A stretch of DNA of 32,494 nucleotides from Flaviaestuariibacter flavus (GTDB lineage: Bacteria; Bacteroidota; Bacteroidia; Chitinophagales; Chitinophagaceae): positions 264,253 to 296,746 of the forward strand of contig NZ_SJZI01000008.1 of NCBI RefSeq assembly GCF_004337505.1, written 5' to 3'. The position numbers were made by a program, and so were the translations under genes. The notes below the pieces were generated by a model, which worked only from the letters and a program-made list of their open reading frames with translations, was not told where the DNA came from and made no database searches. How positions within the stretch are numbered: position 1 is the stretch's first letter; the number at the start of each line of letters is the position of its first letter. Shown piece after piece: positions 26,091 through 32,494 of this stretch.

Positions 26091-26205
26091 ACTTATCCAG
26101 AAAGGCTGAGGGTAATGGCCCTGAGACGCCTTGACAACCTGTCCCGACGATCGTCGGTGATAAGGTGCCAATTCCATCACGACCACAGTGTCGTGAAAGA
26201 TAAGT
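26091..26205 (+). ncRNA. SAM-I (S-box) riboswitch aptamer
   Basis: P1 is ACTTATC (26091-26097) with GATAAGT (26199-26205). Inside are the S-box landmarks in order: AGAAAGGCTGAGGG and GGCCCTGAGACGCC (P2 with its internal loop), GACAACCT, the P3 arm CCGACGATCGTCGG, AAGGTGCCAATTCC, and the P4 hairpin CACGAC/GTCGTG, closing with GAAAGATAAG. It precedes methionine-branch genes. High SAM should stabilise P1 and permit termination at 26243-26275. Confidence 0.95.
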
Positions 26206-26242
26206 CAGATCAACGCTCTGCATTTTTGAAATCAAAATAGTG

Positions 26243-26275
26243 AAGCGCTTCTGAGTTATCGGGAGCGCTTTTTTT
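26243..26275 (+). terminator. Riboswitch-controlled intrinsic terminator
   Basis: AAGCGCTTC (26243-26251) pairs with GGAGCGCTT (26262-26270), followed by an unbroken run of seven T from 26269. Its loop CTGAGTTATC (26251-26260) is complementary to the 3' side of riboswitch P1 at 26199-26208 at 9 of 10 positions, giving an antiterminator. Confidence 0.9.
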
Positions 26276-26366
26276 ATGCCCGTAGTGCACGACGGGTATA
26301 TAGGAGCGCATACCGGTAAGCCTTTCCGGGTGAGGTGAATTTTTAAACTTCTAAAAACAACCTCCC

Positions 26367-27548
26367 ATGAGCAGCGCAACCCGCATCATCCACAGCATCC
26401 CCACCGATCCCCTCACCGGCGCCATCGCCGTTCCCATTTACCAGACGTCCACCTTCGAGCAGGAGGCGCCCGGAGTCAACAAAGGCTACGACTACGCCCG
26501 CACCGGCAACCCCACGCGTGCGGCGCTGGAAAGCATCGTGGCCGAACTGGAAGGCGGCGCCCTCGGCACCGCCTTTGCCAGCGGCCTTGCCGCCATCGAC
26601 GCGGTGCTCAAGCTGCTGCAGTCCGGCGACGAGATCGTAGCGGTAGATGATATCTACGGCGGCGCCTACCGCCTCTTCACCCATATCTACCAAAAATTCG
26701 GCATCTCGGTGCGCTACGTGGACACAAGCAATCCCGCCGCGGTATTTGAAGCCGTGACGCCGAAGACCAAACTGGTCTGGATCGAAACACCCACCAACCC
26801 GACGCTCAGGATCACCGACATCGCCGCCGTCGCCGCCATCGCGCGCAGCGCCGGTGCCCTCCTGTGCGTCGACAACACCTTCGCCACGCCCCTGCTCCAG
26901 CGCCCGCTCGAACTCGGCGCCGACATCGTGGTACACTCCGCCACCAAGTACCTCGGCGGCCACAGCGATCTCATCGCCGGCGTGGTGATCACCAAAGACC
27001 GCGGCCTCGGTGAGCGCATCCGCTTTATCCAGAACGCCAGCGGCGCCATCCTCGGGCCCTTCGACAGCTGGCTCGTCATCCGTGGCATTGAAACGCTTTC
27101 CTGTCGGGTCAAGCTGCATGGCAGCAACGCATTGGAGATGGCCCGCTTTCTGGAACAACATCCCGCCGTCGACCGGGTGTTTTACCCCGGCCTGGAAACA
27201 CACCCCGGCCACGAAACGGCAAAGCGCCAGGCCAAAGGATTCGGCGGCATCGTTTCCTTTTCGCTGAAGCGCGACACGGAGGCGGCGGCCCTGCAACTGG
27301 TCACCGGCACGCGCCTTTTCAAACTTGCCGAAAGCCTCGGCGGCGTAAAAAGCCTGCTCTGTCATCCCGCTACCATGACGCATAAATCGATACCCGAAGC
27401 CCAGCGTCGCGCCGCCGGCATCAGCCCTTCGCTCGTGCGTCTTTCCGTTGGCCTTGAAGACGCCGAAGACCTCATCGCCGACCTCGATGCCGCGCTTCAA
27501 AAAACCATCGCCCACCAGCAAACACCGAAACAGGAAGCCGTTGCCTGA
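26367..27548 (+). CDS. metB: Trans-sulfuration PLP enzyme, probable cystathionine gamma-synthase
   Basis: A 393-residue Cys/Met-metabolism PLP enzyme. YDYARTGNPTRAALE (41-55), AFASGLAAIDAVLKLL, ETPTNPTLRITDI, and the PLP lysine in HSATKYLGGHSD (K194) are the family signature. Length and the single-block sequence, without the long insert of typical MetY, favour cystathionine gamma-synthase, which joins an acyl-homoserine to cysteine. Cystathionine lyase or O-acyl-homoserine sulfhydrylase activity cannot be excluded by eye. The SAM riboswitch upstream supports a role in methionine synthesis. The leader from terminator to ATG is 90 bp. It forms an operon with the next gene, 51 bp away. Confidence 0.88.
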   Translation: MSSATRIIHSIPTDPLTGAIAVPIYQTSTFEQEAPGVNKGYDYARTGNPTRAALESIVAELEGGALGTAFASGLAAIDAVLKLLQSGDEIVAVDDIYGGAYRLFTHIYQKFGISVRYVDTSNPAAVFEAVTPKTKLVWIETPTNPTLRITDIAAVAAIARSAGALLCVDNTFATPLLQRPLELGADIVVHSATKYLGGHSDLIAGVVITKDRGLGERIRFIQNASGAILGPFDSWLVIRGIETLSCRVKLHGSNALEMARFLEQHPAVDRVFYPGLETHPGHETAKRQAKGFGGIVSFSLKRDTEAAALQLVTGTRLFKLAESLGGVKSLLCHPATMTHKSIPEAQRRAAGISPSLVRLSVGLEDAEDLIADLDAALQKTIAHQQTPKQEAVA

Positions 27549-27599
27549 CAGCACGAACAAATCTGACATCTGACATCACACATCTAACATTACCCTTTT

Positions 27600-28844
27600 A
27601 TGTCCCAGCAAAAATTAACCATCGGCCTCTTCGGCTTCGGCGTCGTGGGCGAAGGCATCTACCAGGTGCTGCACGAGCTCCCCTCGCTCGGCGCCACCGT
27701 GCGCCGCATCTGCATCCGCGATCCGCACAAGCCGCGCAACGCGCCGGCGGAACTGTTCACCACCCGGGCCGACGAGCTCCTCAACGACCCGGAGATCAAC
27801 CTCATTGTCGAACTCATTGATGATGCGGAGGCCGCCTATGCCATCGTTACCCGCGCCCTCCGCAGCGGCCGGCACGTGGTGAGCGCCAACAAGGCGCTCC
27901 TCGCCCGGCACCTCCCCGAGCTGCTGTACCTGCAGCAGGAATACGGTGGCTCGCTCCTCTACGAAGCGGCGGTATGCGGCTCCATTCCCATCCTGCGCAA
28001 CCTGGAGGAGTATTACGACAATGATCTCCTCCAGGGCATCAGCGGCATCGTCAACGGCTCCACCAATTATATCCTCACCCAACAGGCAAAGGGCCTCGAC
28101 TATGACGCCGCGCTCCGGCAGGCGCAGCAACTGGGCTTCGCCGAGTCCAACCCCACGCTTGACGTGGAAGGGCATGATGCCGCCAACAAGCTGTCGCTTT
28201 TGCTGGCGCATGCCTGGGGCATCGTGGTGCAGCCGCACAACCTGTTGCGCCAGGGCATCACGCGCATCCGGCCCGAAGACTGGGACTATGCCCGCGAAAA
28301 GGGCTGGCGGATCGTGCTGGCCGCGACGGCCCTGCGCAATGCCGACGGCAGCGTCAGCGCCTCCGTGCTGCCGCGTTTCGTGGCACCGGGCAACCCGCTC
28401 TTCGACGTGCGCGACGAATACAACGGGCTGCTCCTCCGCAGCCGGCTTTCCGACCGGCAGTTTCTGTCGGGCAAAGGCGCCGGCCGCTTCCCCACCGCCT
28501 CGGCCGTGGTTTCGGACATCTCGGCACGCTCCTACCAGTATAAATACGAATACAAGAAACTCCGGCGCAGCGAAACAGCGCAGCTGGCACCCGATTTTGA
28601 GCTCGAGGTCTATGTAGGTTTTGATGCGGACAACCCGGTTCCGGAAAGCGATTTCGGGGAAGTGTACAGCTCCTACCGGTCGGAGGAAGGCGCTTATTTC
28701 ACGGGCCGGATCAGCGCGCGTGCGTTGCTTGCCGCCGCCTGGTGGCAGGCCCCGGGCGTATCCGTAATTGCGCTGCCGGAAGGGGCGCCCGCAAGCCGGC
28801 GACCGGCCCCGGTACGCAAGGCGGCATTGGCGCTGGCGGTCTGA
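27600..28844 (+). CDS. hom: Homoserine dehydrogenase
   Basis: 414 residues. It reduces aspartate semialdehyde to homoserine with NAD(P)H, the branch point to Met and Thr. GLFGFGVVGEGIYQVL (9-24) binds the cofactor, VVSANKALLA contains the conserved lysine, and GISGIVNGSTNYIL and FAESNPTLDVEGHDAANKL are the substrate-site signatures. The C-terminal 90 residues are short and I cannot confirm an ACT regulatory domain. It is monofunctional, not fused to aspartokinase. It lies behind the same SAM riboswitch, supplying homoserine for the gene before it. A long hairpin ends the unit. Confidence 0.93.
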   Translation: MSQQKLTIGLFGFGVVGEGIYQVLHELPSLGATVRRICIRDPHKPRNAPAELFTTRADELLNDPEINLIVELIDDAEAAYAIVTRALRSGRHVVSANKALLARHLPELLYLQQEYGGSLLYEAAVCGSIPILRNLEEYYDNDLLQGISGIVNGSTNYILTQQAKGLDYDAALRQAQQLGFAESNPTLDVEGHDAANKLSLLLAHAWGIVVQPHNLLRQGITRIRPEDWDYAREKGWRIVLAATALRNADGSVSASVLPRFVAPGNPLFDVRDEYNGLLLRSRLSDRQFLSGKGAGRFPTASAVVSDISARSYQYKYEYKKLRRSETAQLAPDFELEVYVGFDADNPVPESDFGEVYSSYRSEEGAYFTGRISARALLAAAWWQAPGVSVIALPEGAPASRRPAPVRKAALALAV

Positions 28845-28882
28845 AAACAGGTGATAACCTGTTGAGAACCGGCATTTTACCA

Positions 28883-28921
28883 CAACAAGAGCATCCCGAA
28901 GCCTTCGGGATGCTCTTGTTG
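28883..28921 (+). terminator. Long hairpin after hom
   Basis: An 18-bp perfect stem, CAACAAGAGCATCCCGAA (28883-28900), loop GCC, complement at 28904-28921. The T-run is weak. Its core ATCCCGAAGCCTTCGGGAT closely resembles the hairpin in the 43-bp repeat units that follow. Confidence 0.8.
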
Positions 28922-28937
28922 CTTCCGGCGATACCTG

Positions 28938-29160
28938 CCTGAGGTCTTCAGGATGGTACTGTCAATTCTGACATATAGATCCTGAAGCCTTCAGCATGGT
29001 ATTGTCAAACGGAACATATATATCCTGAAGCGTTCAGGATGGTACTGTCAATTGGAACATATATATCCTGAAGACCTCAGGATGCTATTGTCAAAATGAA
29101 CATATATACCCTGAAGACCTCAGGATGGTATTGTCAAAACCGACATATAGAGCCTGAACG
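28938..29160. repeat. Array of five 43-bp tandem repeats
   Basis: Units start at 28938, 28981, 29024, 29067 and 29110, all exactly 43 bp, with a broken sixth from 29153. Each has a palindromic block of type CCTGAAGnCTTCAGG, then ATGGTAyTGTCAA, four variable bases and rACATATA. The period is not a multiple of three and no unit is coding. The array is AT-richer than its surroundings. There are no unique spacers. Confidence 0.92.
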
Positions 29161-29291
29161 ATTCCGGACACGGTCCATACCGCCCCGCCCGGCTGCCCAT
29201 GCACCCGATTCAGCGGTTCATCCGCGATGGGCTGGCTGCTTCTGGCCGGAAATGCAAGTTTTGCAGGCATAACCTGACGAAATCAAACACC

Positions 29292-30239
29292 ATGAAAAAG
29301 GTTCTGCGTTACCTGCTGATCATCATTTGTACCATCATCACCCTCGTCGGCGCCGCCGCTGCCTTTATCGCCATCCGCGGCGTGCCGAAGCAAAAAGCCG
29401 GACAGATCTCACTCAAAGTAGAAGCCACACCTCAGCGCCTCGCCCGCGGCGAGCAACTTGCTTCGCTGCTGTGCAAATCCTGCCACCTCGACCCCAACAC
29501 CAACAAGTTCACCGGCAAGCACCTGGTAGACGTGCCGCAGTTTGGCGACATCTATTCGAAGAACATCACCCGGCACACCGAATTCGGCATCGGCAGGTGG
29601 ACCGACGGTGAGCTCGCCTACCTGCTCCGCACCGGCATCAAGCCCGACGGCACCTTCCTGCCGCTGATGGTGAAGCTGAAGGAAAGCTCGGACGAAGACA
29701 TTTATTCCATCATCGCCTTCCTGCGCTCCAACCACAGCTGGGTGCAGCCCGACAACACCCGCCAGCCCGACACGAAGTATTCGATGCTGACGAAATTCCT
29801 GACCAACACCGGCATCCTCATCAAGCCCGTGCTCTACCCGAAGGCACTCGTGCCGCAGCCCGACACGGCCAACGCCGCCGCCTGGGGCCGCTACATCATG
29901 ATCCAGCTCGATTGCTGGATGTGCCACTCGAAAGACTTCCTCAAACTCGACCCCGATGTTCCGGAAAAGTCGCTGGGCTTCTTCGGTGGTGGCAACCTGA
30001 TGAAAACGCCCGACGGAAAAGACATCTACACCCGCAACCTCACCATGGACGAGGAAACCGGCATCGGCCGCTGGACGGAAGAAGAATTCATCAAGGCGGT
30101 CCGCTTCGGCATCGTACCCAACGGCGAAGGCCTCCGCGAGCCCATGCCCAAGTTCACCAACCTCTCCGACCGCGAGGCCAGGGCGATCTATGCCTACCTG
30201 AAGACGGTGCCGAAGATTAAAAATCAGGTATCGCGATAG
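29292..30239 (+). CDS. Membrane-anchored diheme cytochrome c
   Basis: 315 residues from MKKVLRYLL. One N-terminal transmembrane helix (about 5-28) anchors a periplasmic part with two CxxCH heme sites, CKSCH (61-65) and CWMCH (208-212). Each is followed by a conserved cytochrome c fold: GIGRWTDGELAYLLRTGIKPDG with FLPLM, and GIGRWTEEEFIKAVRFGIVPNG with EPMPKF, whose methionines are likely axial ligands. The two halves look like an internal duplication. An electron-transfer role is inferred and partner enzymes are not adjacent. It would depend on the Ccm proteins encoded at 16.4-18.2 kb. A longer frame from 29199 was rejected because family proteins begin at the helix. Confidence 0.9.
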   Translation: MKKVLRYLLIIICTIITLVGAAAAFIAIRGVPKQKAGQISLKVEATPQRLARGEQLASLLCKSCHLDPNTNKFTGKHLVDVPQFGDIYSKNITRHTEFGIGRWTDGELAYLLRTGIKPDGTFLPLMVKLKESSDEDIYSIIAFLRSNHSWVQPDNTRQPDTKYSMLTKFLTNTGILIKPVLYPKALVPQPDTANAAAWGRYIMIQLDCWMCHSKDFLKLDPDVPEKSLGFFGGGNLMKTPDGKDIYTRNLTMDEETGIGRWTEEEFIKAVRFGIVPNGEGLREPMPKFTNLSDREARAIYAYLKTVPKIKNQVSR

Positions 30240-30242
30240 CGC

Positions 30243-30271
30243 ACAAAGGCGCGGCTTTGCCGCGCCTTTGT
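30243..30271 (+). terminator. Terminator of the cytochrome c gene
   Basis: ACAAAGGCGCGGC, loop TTT, GCCGCGCCTTTGT: a 13-bp perfect stem four bases after the stop. The T-run is short. Confidence 0.75.
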
Positions 30272-30400
30272 CATGCTGAGCAGAGCGAAGCATCTGAGGA
30301 CTGAATTTAAATAAGCCGTCCACCGTTCGGAGTGCCGATACCTGGCTGGATCAATCTTTTAGATCTTTACCTCAGATCCTTCGCTTCGCTCAGGATGACA
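30270..30400. repeat. Inverted-repeat element of the GTCATCCTGAGCGAAG type
   Basis: Left arm GTCATGCTGAGCAGAGCGAA through GCATCTGAGGA (30270-30300). Right arm, reverse complement GTCATCCTGAGCGAAGCGAA through GGATCTGAGG (30371-30400). About 70 bp between the arms, without an open frame. Similar degenerate arms lie at 19763-19829. Confidence 0.75.
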
Positions 30401-30442
30401 AAAGCCCCTGCGGGTGCTTTTGTGCCACCGCATCCGCGGCGA

Positions 30443-30479
30443 TCATAACAGATCATAACAAATCTGCGTTCTTTCTCTC
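30443..30479 (+). repeat. Solitary half of the MITE-like element
   Basis: TCATAACAGATCATAACAAA followed by TCTGCGTTCTTTCTC, closely matching the right side of the element at 21729-21851. It ends 15 bp before the -7 box of the ABC-F gene. Confidence 0.65.
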
Positions 30480-30494
30480 CCGCCGCGAAGCGGC

Positions 30495-30502
30495 TATCTT
30501 TG
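30495..30502 (+). promoter_or_regulatory. -7 element of the ABC-F gene
   Basis: TATCTTTG, a full TAnnTTTG match, ends only 4 bp before ATG 30507, so the transcript should be leaderless or nearly so. A TTTC at 30472-30475, at the end of the repeat, is 19 bp upstream and could be the -33 box. Confidence 0.6.
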
Positions 30503-30506
30503 CCGG

Positions 30507-32405
30507 ATGCATTACGTGACCGCGCAGGCACTCACCAAGTCCTATGGTGTGAAGCCGCTTTTCGATAATCTCACTTTTCATATTTCGGAGGGCGACAAGA
30601 TCGCGCTCGTAGCCCGCAACGGTTCGGGCAAATCGACCCTGCTCAAGATCGTGGCCGGCCTCGAAACACCCGACGAGGGAACGGTATGGATCAACAAGGA
30701 TGTGGATGTTGCGTTCTTCGAGCAGGAGCCGCGTCTCATTGCCCGTGCTTCCATTCTTGACAATATCTTCCACCACCAGCACCCGGTGATCGATCTCATC
30801 AAGCGCTATGAAACAGCAGTAGACACCAACAACACCGAAGCGCTGGGCACCCTGCTGCCGCAGATGGACGAGCTCGGCGCCTGGGATTTCGAGGCCAAGG
30901 TGAAGCAGATCCTCGGCAAGCTCAATATCCACAACCTGCAGCAGGACGTGGACACGCTTTCGGGCGGACAGAAAAAACGCGTGGCCCTCGCCCGCACCCT
31001 CATCGACATCGGCTTCGAGCACAAGCACGTGCTGCTGATCATGGACGAACCCACCAACCACCTCGACGTGGAGATGGTGGAATGGCTCGAGCACTACCTC
31101 AATAAAGAAAACACTACGCTCCTGATGGTGACCCACGACCGCTACTTCCTCGACGCGGTGTGCGACGAAGTGTGGGAGCTGGAGGGTGGCATCCTCTATT
31201 CGCACAAGGGCGACTATTCCAATTACCTCGAAAAGAAAGCGGCGCGCGAAGAAAGCGAGGCAGCTTCGGTTGAAAAGGCGCGCAACCTGTACCGCAAAGA
31301 GCTGGAGTGGATGCGCAAGCAGCCCAAGGCGCGCACCACCAAAAGCAAAAGCCGCCAGGATAATTTCTACGAAGTAGAAAAACGCGCCAAGCAAAAGCTG
31401 CAGGACCAGCAGCTGGAGCTGCAGGCCAAGATGAACCGCCTCGGCGGCAAGGTGGCCGAGATGAAGAAAGTGTACAAAAGCTATGGCGACAAGGCTATTT
31501 TGAAAGGCTTCGACTACACCTTTAAAAAGGGCGAGCGCGTGGGTGTTGTGGGCAAGAACGGTGCGGGCAAGTCGACCTTCGTCAACATCCTCCAGGGCAT
31601 TGAGGCGGCCGATTCGGGCAAGATCAATATCGGCGATACGGTCGTCTTCGGCAACTATTCGCAGAGCGGCCTCGAGCTCAAGAGCGACCTCCGCGTGATT
31701 GAATTCGTGAAGGGCATCGCCGAGAACTTTCCGCTGGCAAACGGCCGCTTTCTGAGCGCGGCGCAGTTCCTTGAATTGTTTCTGTTTACCCCCGACCAGC
31801 AATACACCTACATCAGCAAGTTGAGCGGCGGTGAAAAGCGGCGCCTGCACCTGCTGTCGATCCTCTTCCGCAACCCCAACTTCCTGGTGCTCGACGAGCC
31901 CACCAACGACCTCGACCTGCCGACGCTTTCGGTGCTCGAGAACTTCCTGCTCGACTTCCCGGGCTGTCTCCTGATCATCTCGCACGACCGCTACTTTATG
32001 GACCGCCTCGTGGATCACCTCTTCGTGTTCGAAGGCGATGGCGTTATCCGCGATTTTCCCGGCAACTACTCGCAACTGCGCGAGCAGCAAAAGATCGAAC
32101 AGGAGCGCGGGGCGGAAGCCCGCCGCGAAGAAAAGGCGGCTGCCGCCGCGGCGGTGGCTGACCAAGCCACGGCAACGCCGGTAGGCGAAAGGAAACGAAA
32201 GCTTTCTTTTAAAGAACAACGCGAGTTCGAGCTCCTGGAAAAAGACATTGCCGCACTGGAAAAAGAGCGCGCCGGGCTGACCGAACAGATGGCCGGCGGG
32301 CTTCCCTACGAAGAGCTGCAAAAGGCCGCCGACCGCATCGGCGCCATCAATGCCAGCATCGAGGAGAAAGAGATGCGCTGGCTGGAGCTGAGTGAGCTGC
32401 AGTGA
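30507..32405 (+). CDS. ABC-F family ATPase (Uup-type)
   Basis: 632 residues with two ATP-binding cassettes and no membrane domain. Walker A motifs are ARNGSGKST (36-44) and GKNGAGKST (349-357), signatures LSGGQ (151-155) and LSGGE (439-443). Walker B sites are LLIMDEPTNHLD and FLVLDEPTNDLD. The interdomain linker (about 240-330) is charged and helical. A C-terminal extension (about 540-632) with KLSFKEQREFELLEKDIAAL is the Uup-type coiled coil. ABC-F proteins act on ribosomes or, for Uup, on branched DNA intermediates or translation. The start fits the family (MHYV...LTKSYG). Its stop TGA is the beginning of a REP-like repeat. Subfamily Uup likely but not certain. Confidence 0.93.
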   Translation: MHYVTAQALTKSYGVKPLFDNLTFHISEGDKIALVARNGSGKSTLLKIVAGLETPDEGTVWINKDVDVAFFEQEPRLIARASILDNIFHHQHPVIDLIKRYETAVDTNNTEALGTLLPQMDELGAWDFEAKVKQILGKLNIHNLQQDVDTLSGGQKKRVALARTLIDIGFEHKHVLLIMDEPTNHLDVEMVEWLEHYLNKENTTLLMVTHDRYFLDAVCDEVWELEGGILYSHKGDYSNYLEKKAAREESEAASVEKARNLYRKELEWMRKQPKARTTKSKSRQDNFYEVEKRAKQKLQDQQLELQAKMNRLGGKVAEMKKVYKSYGDKAILKGFDYTFKKGERVGVVGKNGAGKSTFVNILQGIEAADSGKINIGDTVVFGNYSQSGLELKSDLRVIEFVKGIAENFPLANGRFLSAAQFLELFLFTPDQQYTYISKLSGGEKRRLHLLSILFRNPNFLVLDEPTNDLDLPTLSVLENFLLDFPGCLLIISHDRYFMDRLVDHLFVFEGDGVIRDFPGNYSQLREQQKIEQERGAEARREEKAAAAAAVADQATATPVGERKRKLSFKEQREFELLEKDIAALEKERAGLTEQMAGGLPYEELQKAADRIGAINASIEEKEMRWLELSELQ

Positions 32406-32440
32406 CCTCACCCCCGGCCCCTCTCCGGGACGGAGAGGGG
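32404..32440 (+). repeat. REP-like palindrome, copy 6
   Basis: GACCTCACCCCCGGCCCC, then CTCTCC-GGGAC-GGAGAGGGG, identical in its core to the full unit at 25489-25523. It begins inside the stop codon of the ABC-F gene. The last 50 bp of the window carry GAATAATGAA-type short repeats and no gene. Confidence 0.85.
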
Positions 32441-32494
32441 AGTTGAATATCGAATAATGAACAAGGAATAATGAATATTGAAACGAAGAGCGGA

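Noticed and set aside
28938..29160. CRISPR array
   Set aside because: The 43-bp period has no alternating repeat and unique spacer; the variable bases are only a few per unit, and no cas gene is in the window.
29199..29291. Longer cytochrome c start with a CKFCRHN segment as a third heme site
   Set aside because: The segment is not CxxCH, and related proteins begin at the membrane helix that starts at 29292.

Overview
The window looks like chromosome from a GC-rich member of the Bacteroidota, most likely the Chitinophagaceae or a close relative. This is inference from three things. Many genes are preceded by the Bacteroidota -7 promoter element TAnnTTTG, with weak or absent Shine-Dalgarno sequences. 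Several products have family signatures typical of that phylum (DUF6263-like, CcmD-like and WbpE-like proteins). Intergenic DNA is crowded with short palindromic repeats. No phage, plasmid, IS transposase or CRISPR locus was found; most of the window is core metabolism and envelope biosynthesis.

Layout. 1-2.8 kb (minus): an APC amino-acid permease cut by the window edge and a Tat-exported class V aminotransferase. 3.0-5.7 kb (plus): cyanophycin synthetase cphA. 5.8 kb: tRNA-Gln(UUG) with its own promoter and terminator. 5.9-12.1 kb (minus): a tight six-gene nucleotide-sugar operon (WbpE-like aminotransferase, ugd, UDP-glucuronate decarboxylase, UDP-HexNAc dehydrogenase, rfbC, rfbD) from one promoter to one strong hairpin. 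12.2-13.5 kb (plus): waaA (Kdo transferase), divergent from that operon through overlapping promoters. 13.4-16.3 kb: a Pro/Ala-rich conserved protein, tdk, a secreted unknown and a DUF6263-like protein. 16.4-18.2 kb: cytochrome c maturation genes ccmB, ccmC and a ccmD-like gene. 18.2-19.6 kb: glutamate dehydrogenase. 19.9-23.1 kb: a small coiled-coil protein, selO, an unknown and a PNPOx-fold protein. 23.5-25.5 kb: a divergent pair, an App1-type phosphatidate phosphatase and a DAG-kinase-family enzyme. 25.8 kb: CsbD. 26.1-28.8 kb: a SAM-I riboswitch with a visible terminator/antiterminator, then cystathionine gamma-synthase-type enzyme and homoserine dehydrogenase. 28.9-29.2 kb: an array of 43-bp repeats. 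29.3-30.2 kb: a diheme cytochrome c. 30.5-32.4 kb: a Uup-type ABC-F ATPase.

How the genes work together. The sugar operon can supply UDP-GlcA, UDP-xylose, a UDP-HexNAc uronate and the last two steps to dTDP-rhamnose for surface glycans, and waaA next to it attaches Kdo to lipid A. The ccm genes would mature cytochromes c such as the diheme protein further along. The riboswitch couples methionine-branch enzymes to SAM level.

The items most worth a second look are: the five-unit 43-bp array, whose two dyads per unit sit about two helical turns apart; a REP-like repeat family whose first bases form the stop codon of three genes and which the permease frame reads through at an in-frame AGA; ccmB without a normal start codon where its homologues begin; CcmC without the WWD motif; and the mutually overlapping waaA/sugar-operon promoters.
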